Notes under the pieces: generated by a model
Database searches by the model: none
What the model was told of the DNA's origin: nothing
What the model saw: the letters and a program-made list of their open reading frames with translations, nothing else
Program-made: the position numbers and the translations under genes
Shown here: one piece after another, positions 8,538 through 18,500 of the stretch
Position numbering within the stretch: position 1 is the first letter of the stretch
Layout: every line of letters starts with the position of its first letter
NCBI RefSeq assembly: GCF_009496535.1
Contig: NZ_WIDL01000004.1
Location: forward strand, 124,001-188,000
Direction: 5' to 3'
Source: Stenotrophomonas sp. MYb238
GTDB lineage: Bacteria; Pseudomonadota; Gammaproteobacteria; Xanthomonadales; Xanthomonadaceae
Length of the DNA stretch: 64,000 bases

Positions 8538-9188
8538 ATGACCCTGGCGATGCGCCTGCTGCTGGCGGGCCTGCTGCTGGCGCTGGCCGCAACCGCGGGC
8601 GCGACCGCGCAGGTGCCGGACCGGATCTTCATCGACGGCCGCGAGTACGCGCTCAACACCAATCCGCTGGAAAGCCGGCTGCGCGGCCGCCGCGACTTCC
8701 TGCCGGAGGACGTCTCGCGCAGCACCGCCAACTGGCGCGGCTACGTCGCGCACTGGGCGATCGACGGCGACCGGCTGCTGCTGCGCAGGGTCGAGGTGCG
8801 CCTGTACGACCGCGAAAGCAGGCAGTCCAGCAGCGTCGACCTGCTGACCAGGCTGTTTCCCGAAGGCGCTCCGGTCGTCGCCACTTGGTACAGCGGCGCG
8901 CTGATCATTCCCGACGGGCGCCTGGTCGACTACGTGCACATGGGCTACGGCTCCACCTACGCGCACTACCGCGTCTACCGCATCGCCCAGGGCCGGGTGG
9001 TCGAGGCGCTGTCGATGGATGCCGAACAGTTCCGCGCCTACCGCGAGCGGAAGTTCCAGGCGTTCAGGGAAACCGCGCAGTACCGCGAGGCCGTGGCTGA
9101 CATGCGCAAGGAAGACAGCGGGATGAGCGCGGAGGATATCGACGGCTTCGTGCGCGGCTTCCATGCCGAGCAATACATGGGGCAGTAG
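8538..9188 (+). CDS. exported protein of unknown function
   Basis: 216 aa from the ATG at 8538, which has a GGAGAAGG ribosome-binding site; an earlier ATG at 8514 has none. The signal peptide (MRLLLAGLLLALAATAGATAQ) is clear. The mature protein has a beta-rich middle (GYVAHWAIDGDRLLLRRVEVRLYDRE, WYSGALIIPDGRLVDYVHMGYGS) and a charged helical C-terminus. No family recognised. It probably acts in the periplasm. The spacing of 32 nt after lysR allows cotranscription. The stop codon TAG lies in GTAGGAGC, the 5' end of the REP consensus found elsewhere in the window. Confidence 0.6.
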   Translation: MTLAMRLLLAGLLLALAATAGATAQVPDRIFIDGREYALNTNPLESRLRGRRDFLPEDVSRSTANWRGYVAHWAIDGDRLLLRRVEVRLYDRESRQSSSVDLLTRLFPEGAPVVATWYSGALIIPDGRLVDYVHMGYGSTYAHYRVYRIAQGRVVEALSMDAEQFRAYRERKFQAFRETAQYREAVADMRKEDSGMSAEDIDGFVRGFHAEQYMGQ

Positions 9189-9227
9189 GAGCCAGCAGGA
9201 CTGAAGGCCCTCTCGACTCGCCCCTGA

Positions 9228-9521
9228 TCAGCGCACGAACCCGGCCTCGCGCTGCGCCCTGATCGCAAGGACGAGCACGGTGTCGATGCCGGCAACGTAC
9301 CGGTACAACGCCACATATCCGAGTGCGCCCCTGCCAATCACCAGCTCACGCATGTCCTCGCCACAGGGGCGGCCGATCAGCGGGCTGCTTTCCAGCACGT
9401 TGAAGGCTTCGATGATGCCGCCAAGCCGTGCCATGCGGTGTCCGGCATCGTATTGCTCGAGATGCAGGAGGATGCGTTCGACATCCTCCCCGACCTCTGG
9501 CGCAAGTTCGATCCGCGTCAC
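9228..9521 (-). CDS. type II toxin, ParE/RelE family
   Basis: 97 aa from a GTG at 9521, two nt after the antitoxin stop. The sequence has the ParE/RelE fold signature: IELAPEVGEDVERILLHLEQYD, a middle PLIGRPCGEDMRELVIG and the C-terminal strand YRYVAGIDTVLVLAIRAQREAGF. RelE relatives cleave mRNA on ribosomes and ParE relatives poison gyrase; the sequence alone does not decide between them, though the ending with few catalytic basic/His residues leans to ParE. The antitoxin lies first in the operon, as usual. The operator upstream supports autoregulation. Confidence 0.8.
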   Translation of the reverse strand: MTRIELAPEVGEDVERILLHLEQYDAGHRMARLGGIIEAFNVLESSPLIGRPCGEDMRELVIGRGALGYVALYRYVAGIDTVLVLAIRAQREAGFVR

Positions 9522-9523
9522 CG

Positions 9524-9808
9524 CTATTTCGCCAGCCTGCGCGCCACTGGGCGCCGGGCGGCCTGGCCGGTCGCCCGGCGTTCCAGGTAACTGCGCATCT
9601 CGTCCCAGGGGATGGTTTTTCCCGATGCGGCGATACCGGCGTGGCGCCGTTCCGCCTCGGCTTCGAAGTCGGCACGGCGTTCGGCCAGCGCCGCTTTCTC
9701 GGCTATCGCTTCCAGGATGAAGCCATGCGGCGTCATGCCGGTTTCCTTCGCCACCTTGGCGACACGGGCCTTCAGATCGTCGGGCAGGCGGATGGTGGTG
9801 GTGCTCAT
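9524..9808 (-). CDS. ribbon-helix-helix antitoxin of the ParE/RelE-type pair
   Basis: 94 aa from the ATG at 9808. The N-terminus MSTTTIRLPDDLKARVAKVAKETGMTPHGFILEAIAEK is a textbook CopG/ParD-like ribbon-helix-helix DNA-binding domain (residues 1-45). The C-terminal half is charged and probably disordered until it wraps the toxin. The gene is followed after 2 nt by the toxin GTG. A 22-nt palindrome 32 nt upstream of the start is the expected operator for autorepression. Confidence 0.82.
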   Translation of the reverse strand: MSTTTIRLPDDLKARVAKVAKETGMTPHGFILEAIAEKAALAERRADFEAEAERRHAGIAASGKTIPWDEMRSYLERRATGQAARRPVARRLAK

Positions 9809-9840
9809 GGGTGCTCCGGTGGATCGCTGGCTCCAAGCCA

Positions 9841-9862
9841 AAGTAGCACATGTGTGCTACTT
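9841..9862. promoter_or_regulatory. operator palindrome of the toxin-antitoxin operon
   Basis: AAGTAGCACA and TGTGCTACTT are perfect 10-nt inverted arms around a 2-nt TG centre. The TAGCACA/TGTGCTA core is the type of site bound by RHH antitoxins. It lies just upstream of the antitoxin start on the minus strand. Confidence 0.7.
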
Positions 9863-9928
9863 GCCGACAGGGACCCGGACGGCGGGTCGTGCAGAACACG
9901 GCCTGCCGTACCGGAGGCTTGTCTGTGA

Positions 9929-9959
9929 GGCCCCATCGCGCACTGAAGTGCGCTCCTAC
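9929..9959 (-). repeat. REP element (GTAGGAGC type) at the end of recD
   Basis: Reading leftward: GTAGGAGC, a stem GCGCACTTCAGTGCGC, then GATGGGGCC. It has the same design as the paired REPs at 38313, 44491 and 50463 but with changed and compensating stem bases. The TAG of the leading GTAG is the recD stop codon. Confidence 0.75.
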
Positions 9960-11932
9960 CGCGCCTGGCCCAGCCGCTGCGCCAGGCCCGACCAGCGGCT
10001 GGCGTGGCGCGACAGCGCCGCTTCGATCACCGCCGCGTCGCCGGCCACATGCAGGGCGTGGCGGGCGCGGGTGATGCCGGTGTAGAGCAGTTCGCGGCTG
10101 AGCACGCGGTTGTCGCGGCGCGGCAGCTGCAGCCAGACCTCGTCGAACTCCGAGCCCTGCGCCTTGTGCACGGTCATGGCGAACGCGCTTTCGTGCGCGG
10201 GCAGCGCGGCCGGATGGAACGGGCGCGGATCGTCGGGGTCATCGCCGGGGAACCAGGCGGTGGTGCCGCCCTGTCCTTCGCTCCGTCCCGACGAGGGATC
10301 GGCGTCATTCCGCCCCGAAAAGGGGCTGGCTTCGCGTCGCAGGCAGATGCCGACGTCGCCGTTGAACAGGCGGTGGCGGTAGCTGTTCTCGGTGATCAGC
10401 AGCAGGCGGCCGTGGAAGTGGGCCGGTGCCCCGCCGCGCGGGGTCGTGCCGCCCAGCAGTTCCTCGATGCGCGCGTTGAGCCCGCGCGCGCCCTGCGGGC
10501 CTTCGCGCACGGCGGTGAGCAGGCGCAGGCGCCCGGCCAGGGCGAGCGCCTGCGCCGGGGTCCGCGCGGCGGCCAGCGCTTCCCAGTAGCGCTGCAGCGG
10601 TTCGCGCCAGACGTGCAGCGGGTCGTCCTCGTTCTCGTGGAAATGCACGCCGGGCAGCTGCCCATCCCGCAGCAGCGACAGCGCGCGCGCGGCGTCGCCC
10701 GCGCGCATCGCCTCCGCCAGCGGCGCCAGCTGCAGCGCCTCGCTCTGCCGGTAGCCGCGCTGCAGCTGCACGCGGGTGCCGGCGAAGCCGGTCACCGGCG
10801 CGGCGATGCACGCCGCCGGCAACTCACCCAGCAAGGCGCGCAATGCCTGCGCGTCGTCGGGCGCGATGCGCGTGCCGTCGCCGGCGGCGCGCAGGATCGC
10901 GCCGAGCACGTCGCCGGCCTCCACCGACGGCAGCTGGTCCGGATCGCCCAGCAGCACCAGCCGGGTGCCACCGGCCACCGCTTCGACCAGCTTCGCCATC
11001 AGCGGCAGGTCGATCATCGACGCCTCGTCGACCACGATCGTGTCGTACGGCAGCGGGTTGTCGGCGTGGTGGCGGAAGCGCGGCGACTCCGGGATCACGC
11101 CGAGCAGGCGATGCAGGGTGGTGCCGGTGGTCGGCAGCTGCGCGCACAACGCGGCATCCACGCCCAGCTGCGGCAGCTGCTGCACGGCGTTACGCAGACT
11201 TTCGGCCATGCGCTCGGCGGCGCGGCCGGTGGGCGCGGCCAGCGCCACGCGCGGCGGCGCGCGGCCGGCGGCACCGGCCTGCGCGGCCAGCAGCACCAGC
11301 AGGCGCGCGATGGTGGTGGTCTTGCCGGTACCGGGCCCGCCGGTCACCAGCAGCAGCGGATGGCGCAGGGCCAGCGCGGCGGCACGGGCCTGCTGGTCGC
11401 CGGCGTCGGAAGCATCCGCGGCGGCGGCGGGCGCCGGCGCGAACAGGTCGCCCTGCGCGGACGGCGGGTGCGGCGCGGCGTCCGCGTGGCCAGGGAACAG
11501 CCGCGCGAACAACGGCGCCAGCGCCGCCGGATCGCCCGCGTCCAGCGGCGCCTGGCCGATGCGCTGCAGGCCCAGCGCCAGCCGCCGCTCGTACTCGCGG
11601 TAGCGACGCAGGTACAGCAGGCCGTGTTCCCAGGCCAGCGGCGCCTGCGCGGCCTCCAGGTTGTCGTCGTCGGGCGCGGCGACCCAGCGCGAGGCCCGCA
11701 GCTGCGCGATCCACGCCTGCGGCTCGGGCCACGGCAGCGGGCCCTCGACCAGTCGCGCGGGCTGGGCCGGGTCGAAACCGGCATGGCCCTGCGCCACGGC
11801 CAGCGAGGCCAGCGCCGCGGCGGCGAGCACGGCATCGGGCGTTTCCGGATCGAGGCGGCGCAGGCTCTGCGCCAGCGCGTGGTCGAGCGCGCGCAGCGCG
11901 CCGGCCTTGGTGAGTGCGGCCAGCAGGCTCAT
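9956..11932 (-). CDS. recD: RecBCD exonuclease V alpha subunit
   Basis: 658 aa, near the usual length. An N-terminal domain (about 1-180) is followed by a superfamily 1B helicase core: Walker A GGPGTGKT at 198-205, motif II VVDEASMIDLP, motif III LLGDPDQLPSVEAGDVL, and near the C-terminus AMTVHKAQGSEFDEVWL and YTGITRARHAL. RecD is the 5'-3' helicase motor of RecBCD, which processes double-strand breaks until Chi. The ATG overlaps the recB stop (ATGA). A stretch near residues 540-560 (FSGRNDADPSSGRSEGQGG) looks like an insertion relative to typical RecD. The stop codon comes from a REP element. Confidence 0.95.
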   Translation of the reverse strand: MSLLAALTKAGALRALDHALAQSLRRLDPETPDAVLAAAALASLAVAQGHAGFDPAQPARLVEGPLPWPEPQAWIAQLRASRWVAAPDDDNLEAAQAPLAWEHGLLYLRRYREYERRLALGLQRIGQAPLDAGDPAALAPLFARLFPGHADAAPHPPSAQGDLFAPAPAAAADASDAGDQQARAAALALRHPLLLVTGGPGTGKTTTIARLLVLLAAQAGAAGRAPPRVALAAPTGRAAERMAESLRNAVQQLPQLGVDAALCAQLPTTGTTLHRLLGVIPESPRFRHHADNPLPYDTIVVDEASMIDLPLMAKLVEAVAGGTRLVLLGDPDQLPSVEAGDVLGAILRAAGDGTRIAPDDAQALRALLGELPAACIAAPVTGFAGTRVQLQRGYRQSEALQLAPLAEAMRAGDAARALSLLRDGQLPGVHFHENEDDPLHVWREPLQRYWEALAAARTPAQALALAGRLRLLTAVREGPQGARGLNARIEELLGGTTPRGGAPAHFHGRLLLITENSYRHRLFNGDVGICLRREASPFSGRNDADPSSGRSEGQGGTTAWFPGDDPDDPRPFHPAALPAHESAFAMTVHKAQGSEFDEVWLQLPRRDNRVLSRELLYTGITRARHALHVAGDAAVIEAALSRHASRWSGLAQRLGQAR

Positions 11933-14900
11933 GTCCGGCCTCCCATGCGCGCCTGCATGGCGGCGTGGGCTTCGTCGCCACCGGCGAACAGCGCATCCAC
12001 CGCGTGCACCAGTTCCGGCGCGAAACGATGCGCATACAGGCCGGGCGACGGCGTGCGGGTCGCATCCAGGCCGCGGCAGAACAGGTAGCGGATGCCGCCG
12101 AAGTCGCGCGCGTAGTCGTAGCCGTCGCCAAGGCGGAAGCGCAGCCAGCGGTGCAGCGCCACGGTGTAGATCAGCGCCTGCAGGTCGTATTCGCTGTGGC
12201 GCATGGCCGCTTCCAGCTGCGCCGGGGCGTAGCCGGACAGGCGGTTGGACTTGTAGTCGAGCACGTACCAGCGGCCGTCGCGCAGGTAGGTCAGGTCGAT
12301 CTTGCCGGTCATCAGCCCTTCCAGGCGGCCGCGCGCGCCGAAGCCGTGGCGGCCGCGCACCACGCCGTGCGCGTGCAGCACGCGCAGCAGCGCCGGCACC
12401 GCGGTGGGCTGCATGGCGAAGTGGAACTCGATCTCGGCGCGGCGCTCGCCGGCGCCCAGCGAATGCAGCGCGCCGCCTTCGGGCAGGGCCACGGTCAGGG
12501 TCTGGCCGACCAGCGCGGTGAGCAGGGCCACGCCATCGTCGATGTCGGCCTCGGCATAGCCTTCGGCGCGCAGCGCCCCGGCGATCACCCCGGCCTGCCC
12601 TTCGGGCGCGGCGTCGCCGGGCCGCCAGCCGCTCCAGGCGTCGAAACCGGTGTTCTCCAACGCCGCGTGCAGCACGTTGCCGAAACGGCTGCCGGCGAAA
12701 CGCGGATCGAACGCGTCCTGCTGCGCGGCAAGGTCCTGCCCGGTTTCTTCCTCAACCTGCGCCGGTTCGTCGGCGGCGCCGCCGTTGTCCTGCGTGGCGG
12801 CGGCCGAGGTGTCGTGGCCGGCCTCGGCGTGGGCGAGCTGGGTGAAGCTGTAGACCCACCAGTCGTGCGACAGCGTGCGGCGCACGCCGCGCACCGGCGG
12901 CAGCGCCGCGTCGCGCCCGGGCGGCAGCCGCGCCGGCAGCGCGTCCACGCCGCCTTCGACGATGCGGATGTCGGCATGCGCGGCCAGGCGCTGCATGTCG
13001 CCGAGCATCGGCCCCAGCCGCGAGCCGGACAGCCCGGCCAGCGCGCCGCCGGCGATCCACAGCGCGTGCTCCGCGCGGGTCAGGCCGACGTAGAGCAGGC
13101 GTGCAGTCTCGGCGGCATCCTCCGTGGCGGCCTGTTGGCCGACGGCCTTCCAGTCCTCGGCGTCCTTGTCGATCTTCCAGTGCAGCACGCGGCGCGCGCC
13201 GTCGTGCACGATCCGGTGCGCGTCGGTGTCCGGCGCCCGGCCGTCGATGCCGACGAACGGCAGGTAGACCAGCGGGTATTCCAGGCCCTTGCTCTTGTGC
13301 AGGGTGATGACCTGCACCCGGTGCGCGTCCGATTCCAGGCGCAGCAGCTGGGTCTCGTCGCCGTCGTCGGCATGGGCGATGCGCGCCTGCAGCCAGTCGA
13401 GCAGGCCATGCAGGCCGATGCTGCGGGTGCCGGCCTCCTGCAGCAGTTCGCCCAGTTGCAGGTAGTTGGTCAGGCGGCGCTCGCCGTCGACCAGCGCCAG
13501 CAGGCGCTCGGCCTGCCCGGCGCACAGGTCCGACAGCATCGCCAGCACGCCGCCGCGCTGCCAGCGCTCGCGCCACTGCAGCAGGCGTTCCTGGTGCCAG
13601 CGCTGGCGCTGGCCTTCGTGTTCCATCGCGGCGATGGCGGCAGCGCTCTCGCCCAGCAGCACGGTGGCCAGCGCCGCGCGCAGGCGGCCTTCGTCGGCCG
13701 GCTGCAGCAGCGCCAGCAGCAGCAGGCGCAGCTCGTGCGCCTCGGCCGTGGCGAACAGGCTGTGCTTGCCGGCCGCGACCGCCGGGATGCCGACCGCGGC
13801 CAGCGCCTGCTGGATGCGCGCGGCTTCGCGGTGCGAACGCACCAGCACGGCGATGTCGCCCGGACGCACCGGGCGGCCGTCGATCAACGCCCTGTCCTCG
13901 CGCGCGGCGGACAGCACGCGGTGGATGTCGGCCACGCAGGCCAGGGCGGCGGCATGGCGCGATTCGTCGGCCTTGAGCGGCTTGCCGTCCGCGTCGCCGT
14001 CGATGAGGTGCACGGTCAGCGCCGGGGCCGGCGCGCCGTCGAGCAGGTAATCGGCGTCGCTGCGCTTGTCGCCGGCCTGCACCGGCTCGAAGCGGATGCG
14101 CGGATCGAGGAAGGCCTGTTCGCCGGCGTTGGCGTACAGCGCGTCGATGGCCCGCAGCACGGCCGGGCGCGAACGGAAGTTGTGCGCCAGCCGCGGCGCG
14201 GCGGTAGCCAGCGCACGGGCCTGCAGGTAGGTGTGCACGTCGCCGCCGCGGAAGCCGTAGATGGCCTGCTTGGGGTCGCCGATCAGGAACAGCGCGGCGT
14301 CCCCGTCCGGCCCGGCGAACACGCGGCGGAAGATGTCCCACTGCCGCGGGTCGGTGTCCTGGAATTCGTCCACCAGCGCGAAGCGGTACTGCGCGCGCAG
14401 GCGTTCGGCCAGCGTCGCGCCGCCCTCGCCGTCCAGCGCGGCGTGCACGCCGTCGATCAGGTCGTCGTAGGTCTGCACGCGGTACTGCCGCTTGTGCCGG
14501 GCCAGGCGCTGGCGGGCTTCGTCGCGCAGCCGGTGCAGCAGGTCCACGCGGCGCTGGCGCAGCCAGCGCTGGCGCAGATCGTCGGCCTCCAGCCACGCCT
14601 GCAGGGCATCGAACAGCGGCGAGGCCGGCGCCGGCTCCCCTTCCCTGCAGAAGGACCGCAGCTGGGCCGTGGCCAGCTTGTCGACATGCTGCCTGTCGCC
14701 GCGCGGCCATTCGCCCGCGGCGCAGCCGGCCTCCAGTTCCGCGAATGCCTTCTCGAAACTCGGCCGCTTGGCGCGGCGGCCGTCCAGGCGCTTGCGGTCG
14801 AAGGCGTCGGCGATGGTTTGGCGGGCATCGGGCAGGTGCTGCGCGACGGCCTGCCGCAGTGCGCCGGCGGCGGCCCGCAGCAGGGGTCCGGGATCGTCGA

Positions 14901-15576
14901 TGCGGGCGTTGCCTGCCTGCGCTTCGGCCTGCGCCCCGGGCGCGGCGGGCAGCAGCGGCAGGTCGGCGACCAGTACCGGCAGGTCGGCCGCCAGCGCTTC
15001 CGGGTTTTTCCACAGGCCGCCCAGGGCCTCCAGCGCATCGTCGCCGGCGGCGTGCAGGCGCCACAGGTCGGCGGCGAGCCCGGCGTAGAGCTGGCGGGTA
15101 TTGGTCAGCAGCTCCGGCGCGGCGAAGCTGTGGCCGCTCTCCAGCGCGTGCTCGGCCAGCACCCGGGTGCAGAAGCCGTGGATGGTGAAGATCGCCGCCA
15201 GGTCGGTTTCCTCGGCGGCGATGCGCAGGCGCCGGGCCAGCTGCGCGGCGGTTTCCGCGCCGTGCCGCAGGTGGCGCTGCAGGATGGCGCGGGTGAGCGC
15301 GACTTCGGGGCTGTCGCCTTCGGCCGGCTCGGCCTCGGCCAGCCGCGCGGCCAGGTCCAGGCGCTCGCGGATGCGCCTGCGCAGTTCCTGCGTCGCCGCG
15401 TCGGTGAACGTCACCGCCAGGATCTGGCCCATGCGCAGGCCCTGCTCGACCACCAGCCGGGTGAACAGCGTGGCCAGGGTGAAGGTCTTGCCGGTACCGG
15501 CGCTGGCCTCGATCAGGCGCAGGCCGTCCAGCGGCAGGTCGAGATACGGGTCGGCCAAGGGTGCGGCGGCGTTCAT
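11929..15576 (-). CDS. recB: RecBCD exonuclease V beta subunit
   Basis: 1215 aa. UvrD-like SF1A helicase: Walker A ASAGTGKT at residues 24-31, motif II LVDEFQDTDPRQWDIF, and later YVGLTRAEHALW. The C-terminal nuclease domain has GKIDLTYLRDGRWYVLDYKSN, the Asp...Asp-Tyr-Lys active site that cuts both strands and helps load RecA after Chi. The start ATG overlaps the recC stop and the stop overlaps the recD start, so the three subunits are translationally coupled in the order recC-recB-recD. A more upstream start (15996) would run far into recC and is rejected. Catalytic residues look intact. Confidence 0.96.
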   Translation of the reverse strand: MNAAAPLADPYLDLPLDGLRLIEASAGTGKTFTLATLFTRLVVEQGLRMGQILAVTFTDAATQELRRRIRERLDLAARLAEAEPAEGDSPEVALTRAILQRHLRHGAETAAQLARRLRIAAEETDLAAIFTIHGFCTRVLAEHALESGHSFAAPELLTNTRQLYAGLAADLWRLHAAGDDALEALGGLWKNPEALAADLPVLVADLPLLPAAPGAQAEAQAGNARIDDPGPLLRAAAGALRQAVAQHLPDARQTIADAFDRKRLDGRRAKRPSFEKAFAELEAGCAAGEWPRGDRQHVDKLATAQLRSFCREGEPAPASPLFDALQAWLEADDLRQRWLRQRRVDLLHRLRDEARQRLARHKRQYRVQTYDDLIDGVHAALDGEGGATLAERLRAQYRFALVDEFQDTDPRQWDIFRRVFAGPDGDAALFLIGDPKQAIYGFRGGDVHTYLQARALATAAPRLAHNFRSRPAVLRAIDALYANAGEQAFLDPRIRFEPVQAGDKRSDADYLLDGAPAPALTVHLIDGDADGKPLKADESRHAAALACVADIHRVLSAAREDRALIDGRPVRPGDIAVLVRSHREAARIQQALAAVGIPAVAAGKHSLFATAEAHELRLLLLALLQPADEGRLRAALATVLLGESAAAIAAMEHEGQRQRWHQERLLQWRERWQRGGVLAMLSDLCAGQAERLLALVDGERRLTNYLQLGELLQEAGTRSIGLHGLLDWLQARIAHADDGDETQLLRLESDAHRVQVITLHKSKGLEYPLVYLPFVGIDGRAPDTDAHRIVHDGARRVLHWKIDKDAEDWKAVGQQAATEDAAETARLLYVGLTRAEHALWIAGGALAGLSGSRLGPMLGDMQRLAAHADIRIVEGGVDALPARLPPGRDAALPPVRGVRRTLSHDWWVYSFTQLAHAEAGHDTSAAATQDNGGAADEPAQVEEETGQDLAAQQDAFDPRFAGSRFGNVLHAALENTGFDAWSGWRPGDAAPEGQAGVIAGALRAEGYAEADIDDGVALLTALVGQTLTVALPEGGALHSLGAGERRAEIEFHFAMQPTAVPALLRVLHAHGVVRGRHGFGARGRLEGLMTGKIDLTYLRDGRWYVLDYKSNRLSGYAPAQLEAAMRHSEYDLQALIYTVALHRWLRFRLGDGYDYARDFGGIRYLFCRGLDATRTPSPGLYAHRFAPELVHAVDALFAGGDEAHAAMQARMGGRT

Positions 15577-18500
15577 GCCTGCACCTCCGTTCCGGCCAGT
15601 ACCCGGCCCTCGCGCAGCGCGGTGAATACCAGCAGGCTGTTGTGGATAAATCTGTTGGTAGCGGCCGCGTCGGCGAACGGATCGGCGCCGCGCAGGGCCA
15701 GCCGCAGGGCTTCGCCGTCGCGCTCGCCCCAGCTGTGGTCGCTGCCGTACCACTTCTCGCGCGCGGCCTTTTCGCGCTTGTCCGGCTCGGCGGCATAGAT
15801 CGCCCAGCCGGTATAGGGCGCGAACGGCAGCGGCGCCTGCAGTCCCTGCGAACGCAGCTGCAGCAAGGCTTTCAGGGCGTCTTTCGCCTGCGCGGCGGGC
15901 AGCGCCGGCAGGGCGTGCGGGCCATGGCCGCCCTGACCGTCGTCGAAGAACTGCAGCAGCGGCGATGGCATGCCGGCGGCGTTGGCCAACAGCCAATCCA
16001 GCCCGCTGCGCAGCACCCAGGCCACGCCCGGCGCGCCGGCCTGCAGGCGCGGTAGCCCCTGTGGATGGATCTGCGCCACGCGCCCGTGCACGGTGGTGCC
16101 GTCGATCGCCACTTCCAGCCGCTGCGACTGCAGCGGCGCGCCGTCGTACCAGTGCGCGAACGTCTCCGCGCAGGGCCGTATGCGCCCGAGCAGCTGCTCG
16201 AACTGCCGCCGGCCGAGCGCCCCGGACGGCAGCAGCGCGCGTGCGCGCAGGCGCTCGTACAGGCCCTGCTCACGGCCTTCCAGCAGGGCGGCGAGCACCT
16301 GCTGCTGCAGCGAGGCGTGCTCGCGCCCGCGTTCGGGCAGCACCAGCGGTTCGATGTCGTCGCTGGCCTCGATCTCACCGCCCAGGCGCAGGCCCAGCCG
16401 CTGTTCCAGGAACTGCCCGGCCGGGTCGGCCAGGAAACGGCGCAGCGCATCCAGCGACAGGGTCGGTTCGCGCAGGACGTCCGGCAGCGGCGCGGCCAGC
16501 TCGCCGGCGGACCACGGCGGCAGCGCCTGGCGCTGGCCGTCGACCGCACCCGCCGCCGGGTGCCACTGGCGGCGATAGCTGAAACGGCGCGGCTCGCCGT
16601 CGCCGCCGAACGCGGCCGGGGCGAAGGGCTGCAGCGGATGGCGCACGACGATGGCCTTGCGCGCGGCGCCCGGATCGGCGTGGCACGCGGCCACCGCGTC
16701 GATCAGTTCGCTGACCAGCACCGAGGGTTCGCGCACGCTGCCGTCGCGCGCATCGGCGCCGAGGTAGCTCAGGTAGAACACTTCCTGCGCCGAGGCCAGC
16801 AGCTGCAGGAACAGGAAGCGGTCGTCCTCGCGCAGCGAGCGGTCGCCATGGCGGCGGCGCGCGCTGCCCAGTTCGGCGGTGAGCCTGCTCAGGCCGGCGG
16901 TCGGGTCGCGGCGCGGGAAGTCGCCGTCGTCCAGGCCCAGCACGCAGATCGCGCGGAACGGCAGCAGCCGCATCGGCACCATGCGGCCGAAGCTGACGCC
17001 GCCGGTGAGCAGCGGCGCGCGGGTGTCGGCCTCGGACAGCACCGCGGCGAAGTGCGCGCGCACCACCTCGGCCGGCACCGGGGCGTCGAAGCCGGCCGTT
17101 GCGGCTTCCCCGGCGAATTCGTCGACGAGCTTGCGCAGGCGCTCCAGCGCGCGCTGCGTGGACGGCTCGGCCGGGGTTTCCGGCAGCAGCGCGGCCAGCA
17201 GGCCGAGCAGGCGCTCGCGCCACTGCGCGGGCACCAGCGCCTCGGCCAGCGTCTTCTGGTGGCGGGCGAGCACGCGCAGCAGGCGGACCAGCGCATCGAG
17301 CGCGGCCAGCGCGCTGCCTTCCAGTTCCGGCCACGGCGCGACGCCGGCCAGGTCGTCGTCGCTGCCGCTGGCGTGGCCGAGCAGCAGCCGGTCCAGCGCG
17401 AACTGCCAGGTGCAGGCGTCGTCGGCCGGCGCCTGGTGCTGGCCGCGATGCGCGGCATCCAGCCCCCAGCGCGCGCCGGCGGCCTGCAGCCAGCCGTGCA
17501 GGCGTTCGAACGCGGCCGCGTCCAGCCCGGCGGCGGCGGCCAGCGGCGGGCTGGCGAGCAGGTCGAGGATCTCGTTGAGGCCGAAGCGCGACACCGGCAG
17601 GCCCAGCAGCTGCACGAACACTTCGGCCAGCGGCTCGCCCTGCAGCGGGCTGGCGTCGGCCAGCGCCCACGGGATGTGGCCCTCGCCGGCGCCGCGGCCG
17701 CCGAACACCGATTCCAGGTACGGCACGTAGGGGTCGATGTCCGGCGCCAGCACCGCGATCTCGCGCGGCTGCAGCGGCGGGTCGAAGCGCGCATCGTCCA
17801 GCAGCGCGCGCAGCTGGTCGTGCAGCACCTGCATCTCGCGCAGGCGGGTGTGGCAGGCGTGGATCTGCACGCTGGGGTCGTCCAGCCGCAGCGCCGGGCG
17901 CAGCGGCGCCGGCGGCAGCGCGCGGCGGTGGAACAGGTCGGCCTGCAGGCGGTGCAGCAGGCTGTCGCGCAGGCCGCCTTCGTCCAGCGTGCCGCCGCCG
18001 CGCTGTTCCGGGTCGGCATAGGCGGCGATCTCGCCGGACGGGTGCACCACCTCGTAGCTGCCCAGCACCGCCATGAAATCGCGCCCGGCCGCGCCCCAGG
18101 CCTGCAGCAGCGGGTTCTCGCCGTTGCCGTCGGCGAACGGATCGTCCACGCCGCCGCGCAGCCGCTCGGACAGGGTCTGCAGGTCACCCCAGTAGGCGCG
18201 CGTCGGCGTGGGCAGGTAGAAGTGCAGCGTGCCGACCCGCGCCTGGGTGGCGATCACCCGCAGCACGTCGGGCGAGACGTTGAGCGTGGCGAAGGCGAAC
18301 AGCCGCGGCGGCAGGCCCTGCGGCAGCGGCTGGCCGGCGCCCTCGAAACGCGCCAGGTAGTCGTTGATGCGGCGCGCGCGGTGCTGGCGGCCGCCGGCGA
18401 TGCGGCGCCACAGGATCGCCTGCGGGTCGTCGGCGTCGGCGCCGGCCTCCCAGCGCAGCAGCCAGTCGCGGCGCCAGGCCTGGTACTTCTCGAACACGCT

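Noticed and set aside
12752-15796. Very long alternative open frames over recB, recC and gyrB on both strands (up to 1,000 codons or more)
   Set aside because: High GC leaves few stops in shadow frames. Their products are Arg/Ala/Pro-rich with no motifs, while the annotated frames have clear catalytic motifs.
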